From Geodermatophilus sabuli (GTDB taxonomy: Bacteria; Actinomycetota; Actinomycetes; Mycobacteriales; Geodermatophilaceae): DNA of 64,000 nt. This document shows, piece by piece, positions 17,402 to 25,234 of the stretch. A model generated the notes under the pieces. The model was not told the DNA's origin, made no database searches, and worked only from the letters and a program-made list of their open reading frames with translations. Made by a program: the position numbers and the translations under genes. How positions within the stretch are numbered: the first letter of the stretch is position 1; each line of letters opens with the position of its first letter. The stretch is taken from NCBI RefSeq assembly GCF_010686765.1, contig NZ_JAAGWF010000028.1, positions 42,581 to 106,580 of the forward strand. Reading direction: 5' to 3'.

Positions 17402-18556
17402 ATGCGCACGCTCCTCCTCACCGGTCCCGGTGGGGCCGGCACCTCCACGCTCGCCGCGGCCGTCGCCGTGCGGTCGGCGCGGGCCGGTGCCCGCACCCTG
17501 CTGCTGACCCGCCCGGGTCGCCCGGTCGCCGGGCTGGACGCCGTCCCCCGGCTGGCCGTCGCGCCGGTGGAGCCGCTGGGCGCCCTGGAGTCGCTGTGGA
17601 CGGCCTCCGCCGCGGAGCTCGGCACCGCCGTTCCCGGGCTCCCGCTGCCGCCGGCGGCCGCGGTCGTGCCGCTGCCGGGCATGGGCGAGCTGGCGCTGCT
17701 CTCCCGGCTGGCCCGCGCCGCGGGCGACGCCGAGGCCGACACCGTGGTCGTGGACGCCGGTCCGCTGGACGCCGGCACGGCGCTGGTCGGGCTGCCCGGC
17801 GCGCTGCGGTGGTGGCTGGACCAGGCCCTGCCGACCCGGCTGCGGATGCTGGGCGCCGTCCGGACCGCCGCCGTCCGCGCGGGCACGCTGCGTCGCGGGC
17901 CGGCGGACGCCGGGTTGGCCGCGGTCGCCGCCCTCGAGGACCTGCTCGGCGGGCTGGACCCCACCGACCCGGCGACCACTGAGGTGCGGCTGGTCGCCCA
18001 GCCCCGGCCGGACGCCGTCCCGGCGCTGCGCGCCGCGGTGACCGCGCTGGCCCTGCACGGCCAGCGCCCGACGGGGGTGTTCGTGCGGGTCCTGCCCGGC
18101 GGCGCCGGTCCGTGGTGGGCCCGGCGGGTCGCCGAGCAGGACGCCGTCCTGACCGCGCTGGCCGGCCTGGCCCCGGTGCGGCGGGTGGAGGAGGCCGCCG
18201 AGGCGCCCGGTGACGTCGCGGCGCTGGGCACGCTGCTGCCCGACGACGCCGCCGGGTCACCGCCGCCGCTGCACCCGGTCGCCGACCGCGCCGGAGGCGA
18301 CCGGCGGCTGGTGCTGCCCCTGCCCTTCGCCGAGCGGGGTGGGCTCGAGCTCACCCGCTGGGCCGACGACCTGGTGGTCACCGTCGCCGGGACGCGCCGC
18401 TCGATCCGGCTCGACGCCCTGCTGCGCCGCTGCGTGGTCACGGCCGGGACGCTGATCGACGCCGGCACGGCGCAGGCCCGGCTGGAAGTGACCTTCACAC
18501 CCGATCCGCAACAGTGGCCGGCCGATCTGCTGGCCGCCGAGGGGAGCGCCCGATGA
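17402..18556 (+). CDS. ArsA/Get3-like anion-transporting ATPase homologue
   Basis: The 384-residue protein has a deviant Walker A (GPGGAGTSTLAAA) at residues 7-19, typical of ArsA/MinD-type ATPases, and a Walker B-like stretch TVVVDAGPLDAG near residue 115. There are no arsenic-binding cysteines and no arsenic genes nearby, so an arsenic role is unlikely. In actinobacteria this family sits next to an SRPBCC protein, as here. Targeting of membrane or lipid-related clients would fit. The ATG starts 8 bases after the preceding stop, and the stop overlaps the next ATG (ATGA). Confidence 0.85.
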   Translation: MRTLLLTGPGGAGTSTLAAAVAVRSARAGARTLLLTRPGRPVAGLDAVPRLAVAPVEPLGALESLWTASAAELGTAVPGLPLPPAAAVVPLPGMGELALLSRLARAAGDAEADTVVVDAGPLDAGTALVGLPGALRWWLDQALPTRLRMLGAVRTAAVRAGTLRRGPADAGLAAVAALEDLLGGLDPTDPATTEVRLVAQPRPDAVPALRAAVTALALHGQRPTGVFVRVLPGGAGPWWARRVAEQDAVLTALAGLAPVRRVEEAAEAPGDVAALGTLLPDDAAGSPPPLHPVADRAGGDRRLVLPLPFAERGGLELTRWADDLVVTVAGTRRSIRLDALLRRCVVTAGTLIDAGTAQARLEVTFTPDPQQWPADLLAAEGSAR

Positions 18557-18882
18557 GCGATGCACCGGACTGGGTGGAGGAGGCCCGCCGGCTGGTGGCC
18601 GGGCTCGGCGCCACCCTCGGCGAGAGCCTGCAGCAGGCCCGCCGGTCCGCCGCGGCCGACGGCGACCACCCGGCCGACTGCCGCTGGTGCCCGCTGTGCC
18701 AGGCCGCGGCCGTGGTGCGCGGCGAACGCCCCGAGGTCACCACGGCCCTGGCCGACCTGCTGACCGCGGCCGCCGAGGCGCTGCGCACCCTCGCCGAACC
18801 CGTGCCGACGCAGCCGGCGCCCGACGCCGAGCCGGAGCCCGCTCCCGGGCCGCCGCCGGTCCAGCGCATCGAGATCGCCTGA
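18553..18882 (+). CDS. Conserved hypothetical protein with a C-x2-C-x2-C cluster
   Basis: The 109-residue protein contains a compact DCRWCPLCQ motif near residue 40, which could bind zinc, between two helical stretches rich in Ala, Leu and Arg. The C-terminal 25 residues are proline-rich. The ATG overlaps the ArsA stop by four bases and the glucokinase GTG follows directly, so it belongs to the SRPBCC-ArsA-glk operon. I do not recognise a characterised family. Confidence 0.75.
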   Translation: MSDAPDWVEEARRLVAGLGATLGESLQQARRSAAADGDHPADCRWCPLCQAAAVVRGERPEVTTALADLLTAAAEALRTLAEPVPTQPAPDAEPEPAPGPPPVQRIEIA

Positions 18883-19878
18883 GTGGACGCCGAGCAGCCG
18901 CCGGCCGTGGACCTGCCCGCCCTGGGCATCGACATCGGCGGCACCAAGGTGGCCGGCGGCGTCGTCGCCCCCGACGGGACGGTCCTGGCGACGGCCCGCC
19001 GGGCCACGCCCGGGGCGTCGGTCAGCGAGACCGAGGACGCCATCGTCGCCGTCGTCGAGGAACTGGCGCTCCGGCACGGCGGGCCACTGGTCGGCGTGGG
19101 GGTCGGCGCGGCGGGCTGGTTCGACCGGACCGGCGACACGGTGCTCTTCAGCCCGCACCTGGCCTGGCGCAACTCCACGCTGCGCCAGGACCTCACCGGG
19201 CGGCTGCAGCGGCCGATGTGGGTGGGCAACGACGCCGACGCCGCCGCCTGGGCCGAGTACCGCTACGGCGCCGCCGCGGGCGCCGACCTCGCGCTGATGA
19301 TCACGCTCGGCACCGGGATCGGCGGCGGCATCGTCATGGACGGCCGCCTGCAGCGCGGCTCGCACGGGGTGGCGGGGGAGTGGGGGCACATGCGCGTGGT
19401 CCCCGACGGCCGGCTGTGCGCCTGCGGCAACCGCGGCTGCTGGGAGCAGTACGCCAGCGGCACCGCGCTCGGCCAGACCGCGCGGGAGGTGGCCCGCAAC
19501 TCCCCGGCCGCCGCGGCGCTGCTGCTCGAGCGGGTCGGTGGCCACGCCGACCGGCTCACCGGTGAGGACGTCGCCAAGGCCGCGGCCGACGGCGACCCGC
19601 TGGCCCTGGAGCTCCTGGCCGAGGTGGGGTCCTGGCTGGGTCAGGGCATCGCCGACCTCGCCGCCGTCCTCGACCCGGAGGTCGTGGTCATCGGCGGTGG
19701 GGTGAGCGTGCTCGGGGAGATGCTGCTGGGCCCCGCGCGCGGCCGGCTGGAGCGGGCACTGCCCGGCCGCGGGTTCCGGCCGGGCCCGCGGATCGTCGCC
19801 GCGCGGCTGGGCGCCCAGGCCGGCCTGGTCGGCGCGGCCGACCTGGTGCGCACCGCCGTCGCGGAGGGCACGGCGTAG
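18883..19878 (+). CDS. glkA: ROK-family glucokinase
   Basis: The 331-residue enzyme phosphorylates glucose with ATP. It has the N-terminal phosphate motif GIDIGGTKVAGG, the sugar-binding WVGNDADAAAWAEY near residue 108, LGTGIGGGIV, and the ROK zinc motif CACGNRGCWEQYASG near residue 182. In Streptomyces the homologue GlkA also mediates carbon catabolite repression, so a regulatory role is possible here. The GTG follows the preceding stop directly. The gene is convergent with the LOR/SDH gene, with a six-base gap and no visible terminator. Confidence 0.93.
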   Translation: MDAEQPPAVDLPALGIDIGGTKVAGGVVAPDGTVLATARRATPGASVSETEDAIVAVVEELALRHGGPLVGVGVGAAGWFDRTGDTVLFSPHLAWRNSTLRQDLTGRLQRPMWVGNDADAAAWAEYRYGAAAGADLALMITLGTGIGGGIVMDGRLQRGSHGVAGEWGHMRVVPDGRLCACGNRGCWEQYASGTALGQTAREVARNSPAAAALLLERVGGHADRLTGEDVAKAAADGDPLALELLAEVGSWLGQGIADLAAVLDPEVVVIGGGVSVLGEMLLGPARGRLERALPGRGFRPGPRIVAARLGAQAGLVGAADLVRTAVAEGTA

Positions 19879-19884
19879 CCGGGC

Positions 19885-21126
19885 TCATTCGGGAGCCAGC
19901 TCCCGGGCGAGCTGCTCGAGGAACAGGCCGATGTCGGTGACGATCCCCAGCGCCTGCGCGCTGCCCCGGTCGGCGAGCTTGGTGACCGTCGCCGGGTTGA
20001 TGTCCACGCAGACCAGGGGCACCGACGCGGGCAGGATGTTCCCGGTCGCGATGGCGTGCAGCATGGTGGCGACCATGATCGCGAAGCCCACGTCGGGCAG
20101 CTGGGCCCGCATCGCCCGCTGACCCTCGATCACGTCGGTGTACACGTCGGGCAGGGGGCCGTCGTCGCGCACCGACCCGACCAGGACGAACGGCTTCCCC
20201 GCCCGCACCATGGCGTGCATGACGCCGCCGGTGAGCACGCCGGAGTCCACCGCCGCCGCGATCGATCCGGCCGCCCGGACGGTGTTGATCGCCCTGATGT
20301 GGTGCTCGTGCCCGTGCGGCACCCCCGAGCCCTTGGCCAGGTCGACCCCGAGCGACGTGCCGTACAGCGCCGACTCGATGTCGTGGGTGGCCAGCGCGTT
20401 GCCGGCGAACAGGACGTCGACGTAGCCGGCGTCCACCAGGCGGACCATCGCCGGGGCGGCGCCGGTGTGCACCACCGCGGGGCCGCCCACCCACAGCACC
20501 TTCTGCCCGGCCGCCTTGACCTCCCGCATCCGCTCGGCGATCTGGCGGACCTGCACCACCTGCGGCTTCTCGCTGGAGGCGACCGACGACATGAACCCGA
20601 AGGCCTCCTCCTCGCCGCGGGGGACGGCCGGCGGCGTCTCCACCCGCACCCCATGCGCACCGCACACCACGGCGTCCCCGGCGGCCACGTCGCTCACCGG
20701 GACCGTCCGCACCACGGGGCGCCCGTCGGTCTCGGTGACGACCAGGCCGCAGTCCATCTCCGCGCGGTCCACCGGCAGCCACTCCCGGTCCAGCCGCACG
20801 TAGGTGTCCAGGTTGGTCGTCGAGTAGAAGTCCTCGGGGAAGACGCCGTCGGCCGGCGCCGGCCGCAGCGTCGCCGTCCCGGGGTCGACGGCGTTGGCCC
20901 CGTGGGTCTGCAGCCGCATGACGATCCGCGCCAGCAGCTCGCCGTCCCCGGCGCTGAGCCGGATCAGCGCCCGGGACTCGTCCTCGTGCTGCCGGCCCAG
21001 CGCGAGGTCCTCGATGCGGTAGTCGCCGCCGTACTCGAGGACGTCGTCGAGGACCCGGGCCAGGATGCCGGTGTCCATGAGGTGACCGGTGAGCGTGACG
21101 GTGGTCGAGTGGGCCGCGGCCTCCAT
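19885..21126 (-). CDS. LOR/SDH-type protein (TIGR00300 family), possible ornithine cyclodeaminase
   Basis: The 413-residue protein matches the LOR/SDH bifunctional-region family. It has an N-terminal domain with the pattern VTLTGHLMDTGILARVLD, then a Rossmann-like C-terminal part with KVLWVGGPAVVHTG and LFAGNALATHDIE. Relatives include an archaeal ornithine cyclodeaminase and the C-terminal half of cyanobacterial ArgZ/AgrE; the latter has an added arginine dihydrolase domain that is absent here. Conversion of ornithine to proline with NAD is the best guess. No arginine or proline genes are nearby, so the substrate is uncertain. The ATG at 21126 gives the usual N-terminus. Confidence 0.75.
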   Translation of the reverse strand: MEAAAHSTTVTLTGHLMDTGILARVLDDVLEYGGDYRIEDLALGRQHEDESRALIRLSAGDGELLARIVMRLQTHGANAVDPGTATLRPAPADGVFPEDFYSTTNLDTYVRLDREWLPVDRAEMDCGLVVTETDGRPVVRTVPVSDVAAGDAVVCGAHGVRVETPPAVPRGEEEAFGFMSSVASSEKPQVVQVRQIAERMREVKAAGQKVLWVGGPAVVHTGAAPAMVRLVDAGYVDVLFAGNALATHDIESALYGTSLGVDLAKGSGVPHGHEHHIRAINTVRAAGSIAAAVDSGVLTGGVMHAMVRAGKPFVLVGSVRDDGPLPDVYTDVIEGQRAMRAQLPDVGFAIMVATMLHAIATGNILPASVPLVCVDINPATVTKLADRGSAQALGIVTDIGLFLEQLARELAPE

Positions 21127-21139
21127 CCTGCGCAGGCTA

Positions 21140-21823
21140 TTAGACGACGGCGCCGTCGTCCCCGTCCTCCGTCGAGCGTTCCCGCATGCGCGACACCAGC
21201 ACCCCGACCCCGCCCACGACGGCGGCCACGCCCAGCACCAGCCCGACGTCGGAGGAGAACCCGAGCACCCTCGGGGCGACCACCAGGACGGCGCCGGCGG
21301 CGATGAGCAGGACCGCGTACAGCGACGCGGGCGCCGGGGCCGGGACCGGGGGAGCCGGCGGGGGCTCGTAGTGCTCCTCGGGCCGGTCGAGCACCTCGGG
21401 CTCGACGGGTGCGGGGGGTACGGCGTCGGAGGGCTCCTCGCCGACCACCGTCCGGCCGTGCTCGGCCTCGAACGCCGCCACGATGCGCTCCCACTCGGCG
21501 TCCTCGTCGACGTCCCGGCGCACCGCCCGTGGCGGGGTGGGGGCGCGTTCGGGCACGTGCTCGTCGACGTGCTGCTCGACCAGGGCGCGCGCCTCGGCCG
21601 CGCGGGAGCGGTCGACGAACAGCCGGTCGGCCGGCGGGCTGGGCAGCGACACGCTGCGGGTGTAGGGCTCGACGTCGGCCGACGGCTCCAGGTAGGCGGC
21701 GATGCCCGCCTCCCGCAGCAGGTCGAGGAGGTGCTCGCCGACGCGGGGGTCCACGTCGCGCAGCGGCGCCCAGAGCGCGGCGTCCAGGCCGTTGTCCCGC
21801 CGGCCCCGGCGCGGGCCGCTCAT
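21140..21823 (-). CDS. Conserved membrane-anchored hypothetical protein
   Basis: The 227-residue protein has a soluble N-terminal part of about 85 residues, an acidic proline-rich linker and two hydrophobic segments close to the C-terminus (about residues 165-185 and 190-210). The N-terminal part begins with DVDPRVGEHLLDLLREAGIAA, a pattern I recall from actinobacterial proteins next to an alpha/beta hydrolase. The ATG overlaps the hydrolase stop by four bases, so the two are translationally coupled. No function can be assigned. Confidence 0.75.
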   Translation of the reverse strand: MSGPRRGRRDNGLDAALWAPLRDVDPRVGEHLLDLLREAGIAAYLEPSADVEPYTRSVSLPSPPADRLFVDRSRAAEARALVEQHVDEHVPERAPTPPRAVRRDVDEDAEWERIVAAFEAEHGRTVVGEEPSDAVPPAPVEPEVLDRPEEHYEPPPAPPVPAPAPASLYAVLLIAAGAVLVVAPRVLGFSSDVGLVLGVAAVVGGVGVLVSRMRERSTEDGDDGAVV

Positions 21824-22635
21824 GTCCTCTCGTCGAGGGCCGGGACCCGGGCACGGATCCAGTCGACGGAGCCCCGGCAGATGGCCGGGGCGTCGTTGTC
21901 CAGCGTGGCGACGTGGTAGCTGTCCTCGAGCAGCACCTCCGTCGCGTCGGTGCTGGCCACCCCGGCGAGCAGCACCCGCACCGAGGCCGGTTCGACGACG
22001 TGGTCGGTGACGCTGCGGAAGACCAGCAGGGGCGCGCGCACCCGGCCGAGGTCGGCGCGGGTCGCCGCCCACAGCCGGCGCAGGGCCAGGACCGCCCGGG
22101 TGGGCAGCCTGGGATAGGCCAGCTCGGTGACGCCGGGCTTCTTGACGTCGTTGCCGATCGGCGCCCAGCTGGGGGTCACGCGGGCCAGCAGCGGCAGCAG
22201 CTTGGCGTCGAGCCGCTGGGTGAGCAGCGACGGGTTCACCAGCACCAGGCCGGCCACGTCGTCCGGCCGCAGCTCGGCCAGCCGCAGGGCCAGGGTGCCA
22301 CCCATCGACAGGCCGGCGACCACGACCCGGTCGCACTCCGCGGCCAGCTCGTCGAGGCCGCGGGAGACCGCACCCAGCCAGTCGTCCTCGGTGGTCAGGT
22401 TGCAGTCCTGCCAGCGGGTGCCGTGGCCGGGCAGCAGCGGCGCCCGGACGGCGAAGCCCTCAGCGGCCAGGTGCTCACCCCACGGGCGCAGGCTGGACGG
22501 CGACCCGGTGAAACCGTGCACCAGCAGGACGCCGGTCCCTGCACCCGCCGGGCCGCCGGGGAACGCGAACGGCTCGGCGCCGGGCAGCAGGCCGGACACG
22601 GGTGCCGGGACGGTGGGCACCGAGTCGTCGGGCAC
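21820..22635 (-). CDS. Alpha/beta hydrolase, carboxylesterase-like
   Basis: The 271-residue enzyme has the oxyanion segment LVHGFTGSP, the nucleophile elbow GLSMGG, an aspartate in RSVTDHVVEP and a histidine in EDSYHVATLD. This is a complete Ser-Asp-His triad in the arrangement of the Est30-type bacterial carboxylesterases and monoacylglycerol lipases. The GTG start at 22635 is preceded by AGGAGGACCTCC, which decides it over an open extension of 28 residues. It diverges from the PlsC-type acyltransferase gene, and a lipid ester substrate would fit that setting. Confidence 0.88.
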   Translation of the reverse strand: MPDDSVPTVPAPVSGLLPGAEPFAFPGGPAGAGTGVLLVHGFTGSPSSLRPWGEHLAAEGFAVRAPLLPGHGTRWQDCNLTTEDDWLGAVSRGLDELAAECDRVVVAGLSMGGTLALRLAELRPDDVAGLVLVNPSLLTQRLDAKLLPLLARVTPSWAPIGNDVKKPGVTELAYPRLPTRAVLALRRLWAATRADLGRVRAPLLVFRSVTDHVVEPASVRVLLAGVASTDATEVLLEDSYHVATLDNDAPAICRGSVDWIRARVPALDERT

Positions 22636-22711
22636 GGAGGTCCTCCTCGGCGTCGGCGGGTGCCGACCGACAGGGCTGGGCGGGGAGCTGCCCGGCGGTG
22701 CGGACCGTCGA

Positions 22712-22741
22712 TTGTCCATCGGCCACCGGGCTCCCTAGTCT
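22712..22741 (+). promoter_or_regulatory. Promoter of the acyltransferase gene
   Basis: TTGTCC at 22712-22717 and TAGTCT at 22736-22741 are 18 bases apart, giving a start site near 22748 and a leader of about a dozen bases before the GTG. Confidence 0.5.
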
Positions 22742-22760
22742 GACAGCCCCAGAGGGAGGC

Positions 22761-23525
22761 GTGTTGTTCTACTGGTTCCTCAAGTTCGTCGCGATCGGCC
22801 CGGTCGTGAAGCTGGTCTTCCGACCCCGGGTGGAGGGCGTGCACCACATCCCGCGGACCGGCGCGGCCATCCTCGCGAGCAACCACCTGTCGGCGGCCGA
22901 CTGGGTGTTCATGCCCCTGTCCCTGCGCAGGCGGGTGACCTTCCTCGCCAAGGCCGAGTACTTCACCGGCACCGGCCTCAAGGGCTTCCTGCAGCGGGCG
23001 TTCTTCTCCGGGGCCGGGCAGGTGCCGATCGACCGGTCCAGCGCCTCGGCGGCCGAGAACGCGATCCTCACCGGGCTGCGGATCCTGCGGGAAGGCAAGG
23101 TGCTCGGCATCTACCCCGAGGGCACCCGCTCGCCCGACGGCCGGCTGTTCCGCGGCAAGACCGGGGTGGCCCGGATGGCACTGGAGACCGGTGCCCCCGT
23201 CGTGCCGGTGGCGATGGTCTACCGGCCGCGCCGGCTGCCGCTGATCGGCCGGCGGCTGCCGCGGGTGAGCGTGCGGTTCGGGGAGCCGCTGGACTTCAGC
23301 CGTTACGAGGGTCTGGCCGGCGACCGGTTCGTCGAACGGTCGATCACCGACGAGATCATGTACGAGATCATGACCCTGTCGGCGCAGGAGTACGTCGACG
23401 TCTACGGGGCCACGGTGAAGAAGTCGATGGACGCCACCGGGGCGACGGCGTCGGAGGTGGTCTCGAAGCTGCAGCCCCCGGCCGACGAGGCCGGCGACCG
23501 CGCACCGGAGTCCCTGGCCGGTTGA
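22761..23525 (+). CDS. 1-acyl-sn-glycerol-3-phosphate acyltransferase (PlsC family)
   Basis: The 254-residue enzyme transfers an acyl group to lysophosphatidate or a related lipid. It shows block I NHLSAAD (His-x4-Asp), block III PEGTRSPDGR and block IV VPVAMVY, after a hydrophobic N-terminus (YWFLKFVAIGPVVKLVF) that anchors it. GAGGGAGG ends one base before the GTG at 22761. The TTG at 22764 has more usual spacing and may be the true start, adding uncertainty of one residue. It matches Rv2182c in the conserved gene order. Confidence 0.92.
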   Translation: MLFYWFLKFVAIGPVVKLVFRPRVEGVHHIPRTGAAILASNHLSAADWVFMPLSLRRRVTFLAKAEYFTGTGLKGFLQRAFFSGAGQVPIDRSSASAAENAILTGLRILREGKVLGIYPEGTRSPDGRLFRGKTGVARMALETGAPVVPVAMVYRPRRLPLIGRRLPRVSVRFGEPLDFSRYEGLAGDRFVERSITDEIMYEIMTLSAQEYVDVYGATVKKSMDATGATASEVVSKLQPPADEAGDRAPESLAG

Positions 23526-23632
23526 ACCCGGCCCGGCCGGTCGGAGATGCCCTCCACCGAGCCGGACCGCCGCCGATCGCCCACACTCCAGTGGTGCGCC
23601 ACCTTCCCCGCCGCCGCGGCACCTGCTGACCG

Positions 23633-24922
23633 GTGGAGCCCACCGGACTGCTCTACGCCGCCGCGGGCGTCGCCGCCCTGCTGGCCGCGCTCCTGCCCCG
23701 GCTGCTCAGCCGCGCCCCGCTGTCCATGCCGATGGTCTTCGTCGGGCTGGGCACGCTGGCGTTCGCGCTCGTCGAGGAGCTGCCGACACCCGACCCGGTG
23801 CAGCACGAGACCGTCGCCCTCCACCTCACCGAGATCGTCGTCATCGTCTCGCTGATGGGCGCCGGCCTGGCGCTGGACCGGCCGATCGGCTGGCGGCGGT
23901 GGTCCTCCACGTGGCGACTCCTGGCCGTGACCATGCCGCTGTCCATCCTGGCCATGAGCCTGCTCGGCGGCTGGCTGCTCGGTCTGGGCGCGGCCGCGGC
24001 GCTGCTCCTGGCGGCGGCGCTCGCCCCGACCGACCCGGTGCTGGCCACCGAGGTCCAGGTCGCCGAGCCCAGCGACGACGAGAGCAGCGAGGACGAGACG
24101 CGCTTCGCGCTGACGTCCGAAGCCGGGCTCAACGACGGGCTGGCCTTCCCGTTCACCTACGCCGCGATCACCATGGCCGCCGTCGGCGCCGCCCCCGGCG
24201 GGTGGGTCGGGAAGTGGCTGGCCGTCGACGTGCTCTGGCGGATCGCGGCGGGCGTGGCGATGGGCATCGCCGTCGGCTGGCTGCTGCGCGTGCTCTTCTT
24301 CTCACGGCCGGCCGAGCGCATCCGGCTCGCCGAGCGGGCGGAGGGCTTCGTCGCCCTGACCGGCATCCTGATGGCCTACGGCGCCGCGGAGCTCGTCGAG
24401 GGGTACGGCTTCATCGCGGTCTTCGTCTGTGCCGCCACGGTGCGGGCGGCCGAGCGGGCGCACGGCCGCCACCGCGTGCTGCACGCGCACGTGGAGCAGC
24501 TCGAGCGGGGCCTGACCGTGGTGGTGCTCCTGCTGGTCGGCGGCGCGATCAGCCGCGGCATCCTCGCCGACGTCGGCTGGGCCGAGGTCGTGTTCGTGCT
24601 GTTGTTCCTGCTGGTGGTGCGACCGGTCACCGGCGCGATCGGCCTGCTCGGCGGGGACACCGGCCGCCGGGAGCGGGCGGTGATCGCGTTCTTCGGGATC
24701 CGCGGGATCGGCTCGCTCTACTACGTGGCCTACGGGCTGAGCGAGTCCGGCATCCCCGGTGCCGACCGGCTCTGGGCGGTCACCGTGCTGGCCGTCGTGG
24801 GGTCGGTGGTGCTGCACGGGACGACGGCCGCGCCGGTCATGACCTGGCTGGACCGCCGGCGCGCGGCGACCGCGCGCGCCGTGCACGGCACCGAGGACAA
24901 GGCGCCGGTCACCGCGATCTGA
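23633..24922 (+). CDS. CPA1-type Na+/H+ antiporter
   Basis: The 429-residue membrane protein has about twelve hydrophobic segments. The ion-exchange aspartates are visible in LAPTDPVLA near residue 127 and in SEAGLNDGLAFPF near residue 165, which is the ND motif of electroneutral exchangers. An acidic loop (DDESSEDE) separates them, and conserved arginines follow in FFGIRGIGSLYYVAYG. It exchanges cytoplasmic Na+ or K+ for protons. No regulatory TrkA domain is attached. The GTG at 23633 begins directly before the first helix. Confidence 0.88.
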   Translation: MEPTGLLYAAAGVAALLAALLPRLLSRAPLSMPMVFVGLGTLAFALVEELPTPDPVQHETVALHLTEIVVIVSLMGAGLALDRPIGWRRWSSTWRLLAVTMPLSILAMSLLGGWLLGLGAAAALLLAAALAPTDPVLATEVQVAEPSDDESSEDETRFALTSEAGLNDGLAFPFTYAAITMAAVGAAPGGWVGKWLAVDVLWRIAAGVAMGIAVGWLLRVLFFSRPAERIRLAERAEGFVALTGILMAYGAAELVEGYGFIAVFVCAATVRAAERAHGRHRVLHAHVEQLERGLTVVVLLLVGGAISRGILADVGWAEVVFVLLFLLVVRPVTGAIGLLGGDTGRRERAVIAFFGIRGIGSLYYVAYGLSESGIPGADRLWAVTVLAVVGSVVLHGTTAAPVMTWLDRRRAATARAVHGTEDKAPVTAI

Positions 24923-24934
24923 GCCGGAGCTGCC

Positions 24935-25234
24935 TCAGGGGCGCCACTCGTCGCGGTAGTGCGGGTGGTCGGCGTAGGTCTGGGCGATCAGCCGCAGCGC
25001 GTGGTCCATCGTGGCCCCGCGCGCGCCGCGCTCCTCGAGCTCGCGGAAGTACTGCACCAGCTGCCTCTTGGCGTCGGCGTCGCGCAGCACGTGGTCGACC
25101 AGGGCCCGGTTCGTCGGGGCCGGGCTGAGCTGGACGAAGCGGGCGGCCTCCTCGTCCTCGTCGAAGCGGGCCAGCAGGAACTCCACCAGGTCGCCGTCGC
25201 GGAGGGGCAGGTCGGCGTGCCGCGCCCCGGTCAC
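24935..25234 (-). CDS. Small DUF6221-like protein
   Basis: The 99-residue acidic protein begins with a segment FLLARFDEDEEAARF and ends with TYADHPHYRDEWRP. Both patterns recur in a family of actinobacterial proteins that I recall as DUF6221. No catalytic motif is visible. The GTG at 25234 overlaps the glycerol kinase stop by four bases; a GTG nine bases earlier is an alternative. Coupling to glpK is unusual for this family and has no clear meaning. Confidence 0.65.
   Translation of the reverse strand: MTGARHADLPLRDGDLVEFLLARFDEDEEAARFVQLSPAPTNRALVDHVLRDADAKRQLVQYFRELEERGARGATMDHALRLIAQTYADHPHYRDEWRP

Noticed and set aside
22602..22760. Upstream in-frame extension of the PlsC gene
   Set aside because: The extra 53 codons would cover the promoter and lack hydrophobic or family pattern; the GTG or TTG near 22761 begins exactly at the usual N-terminus.
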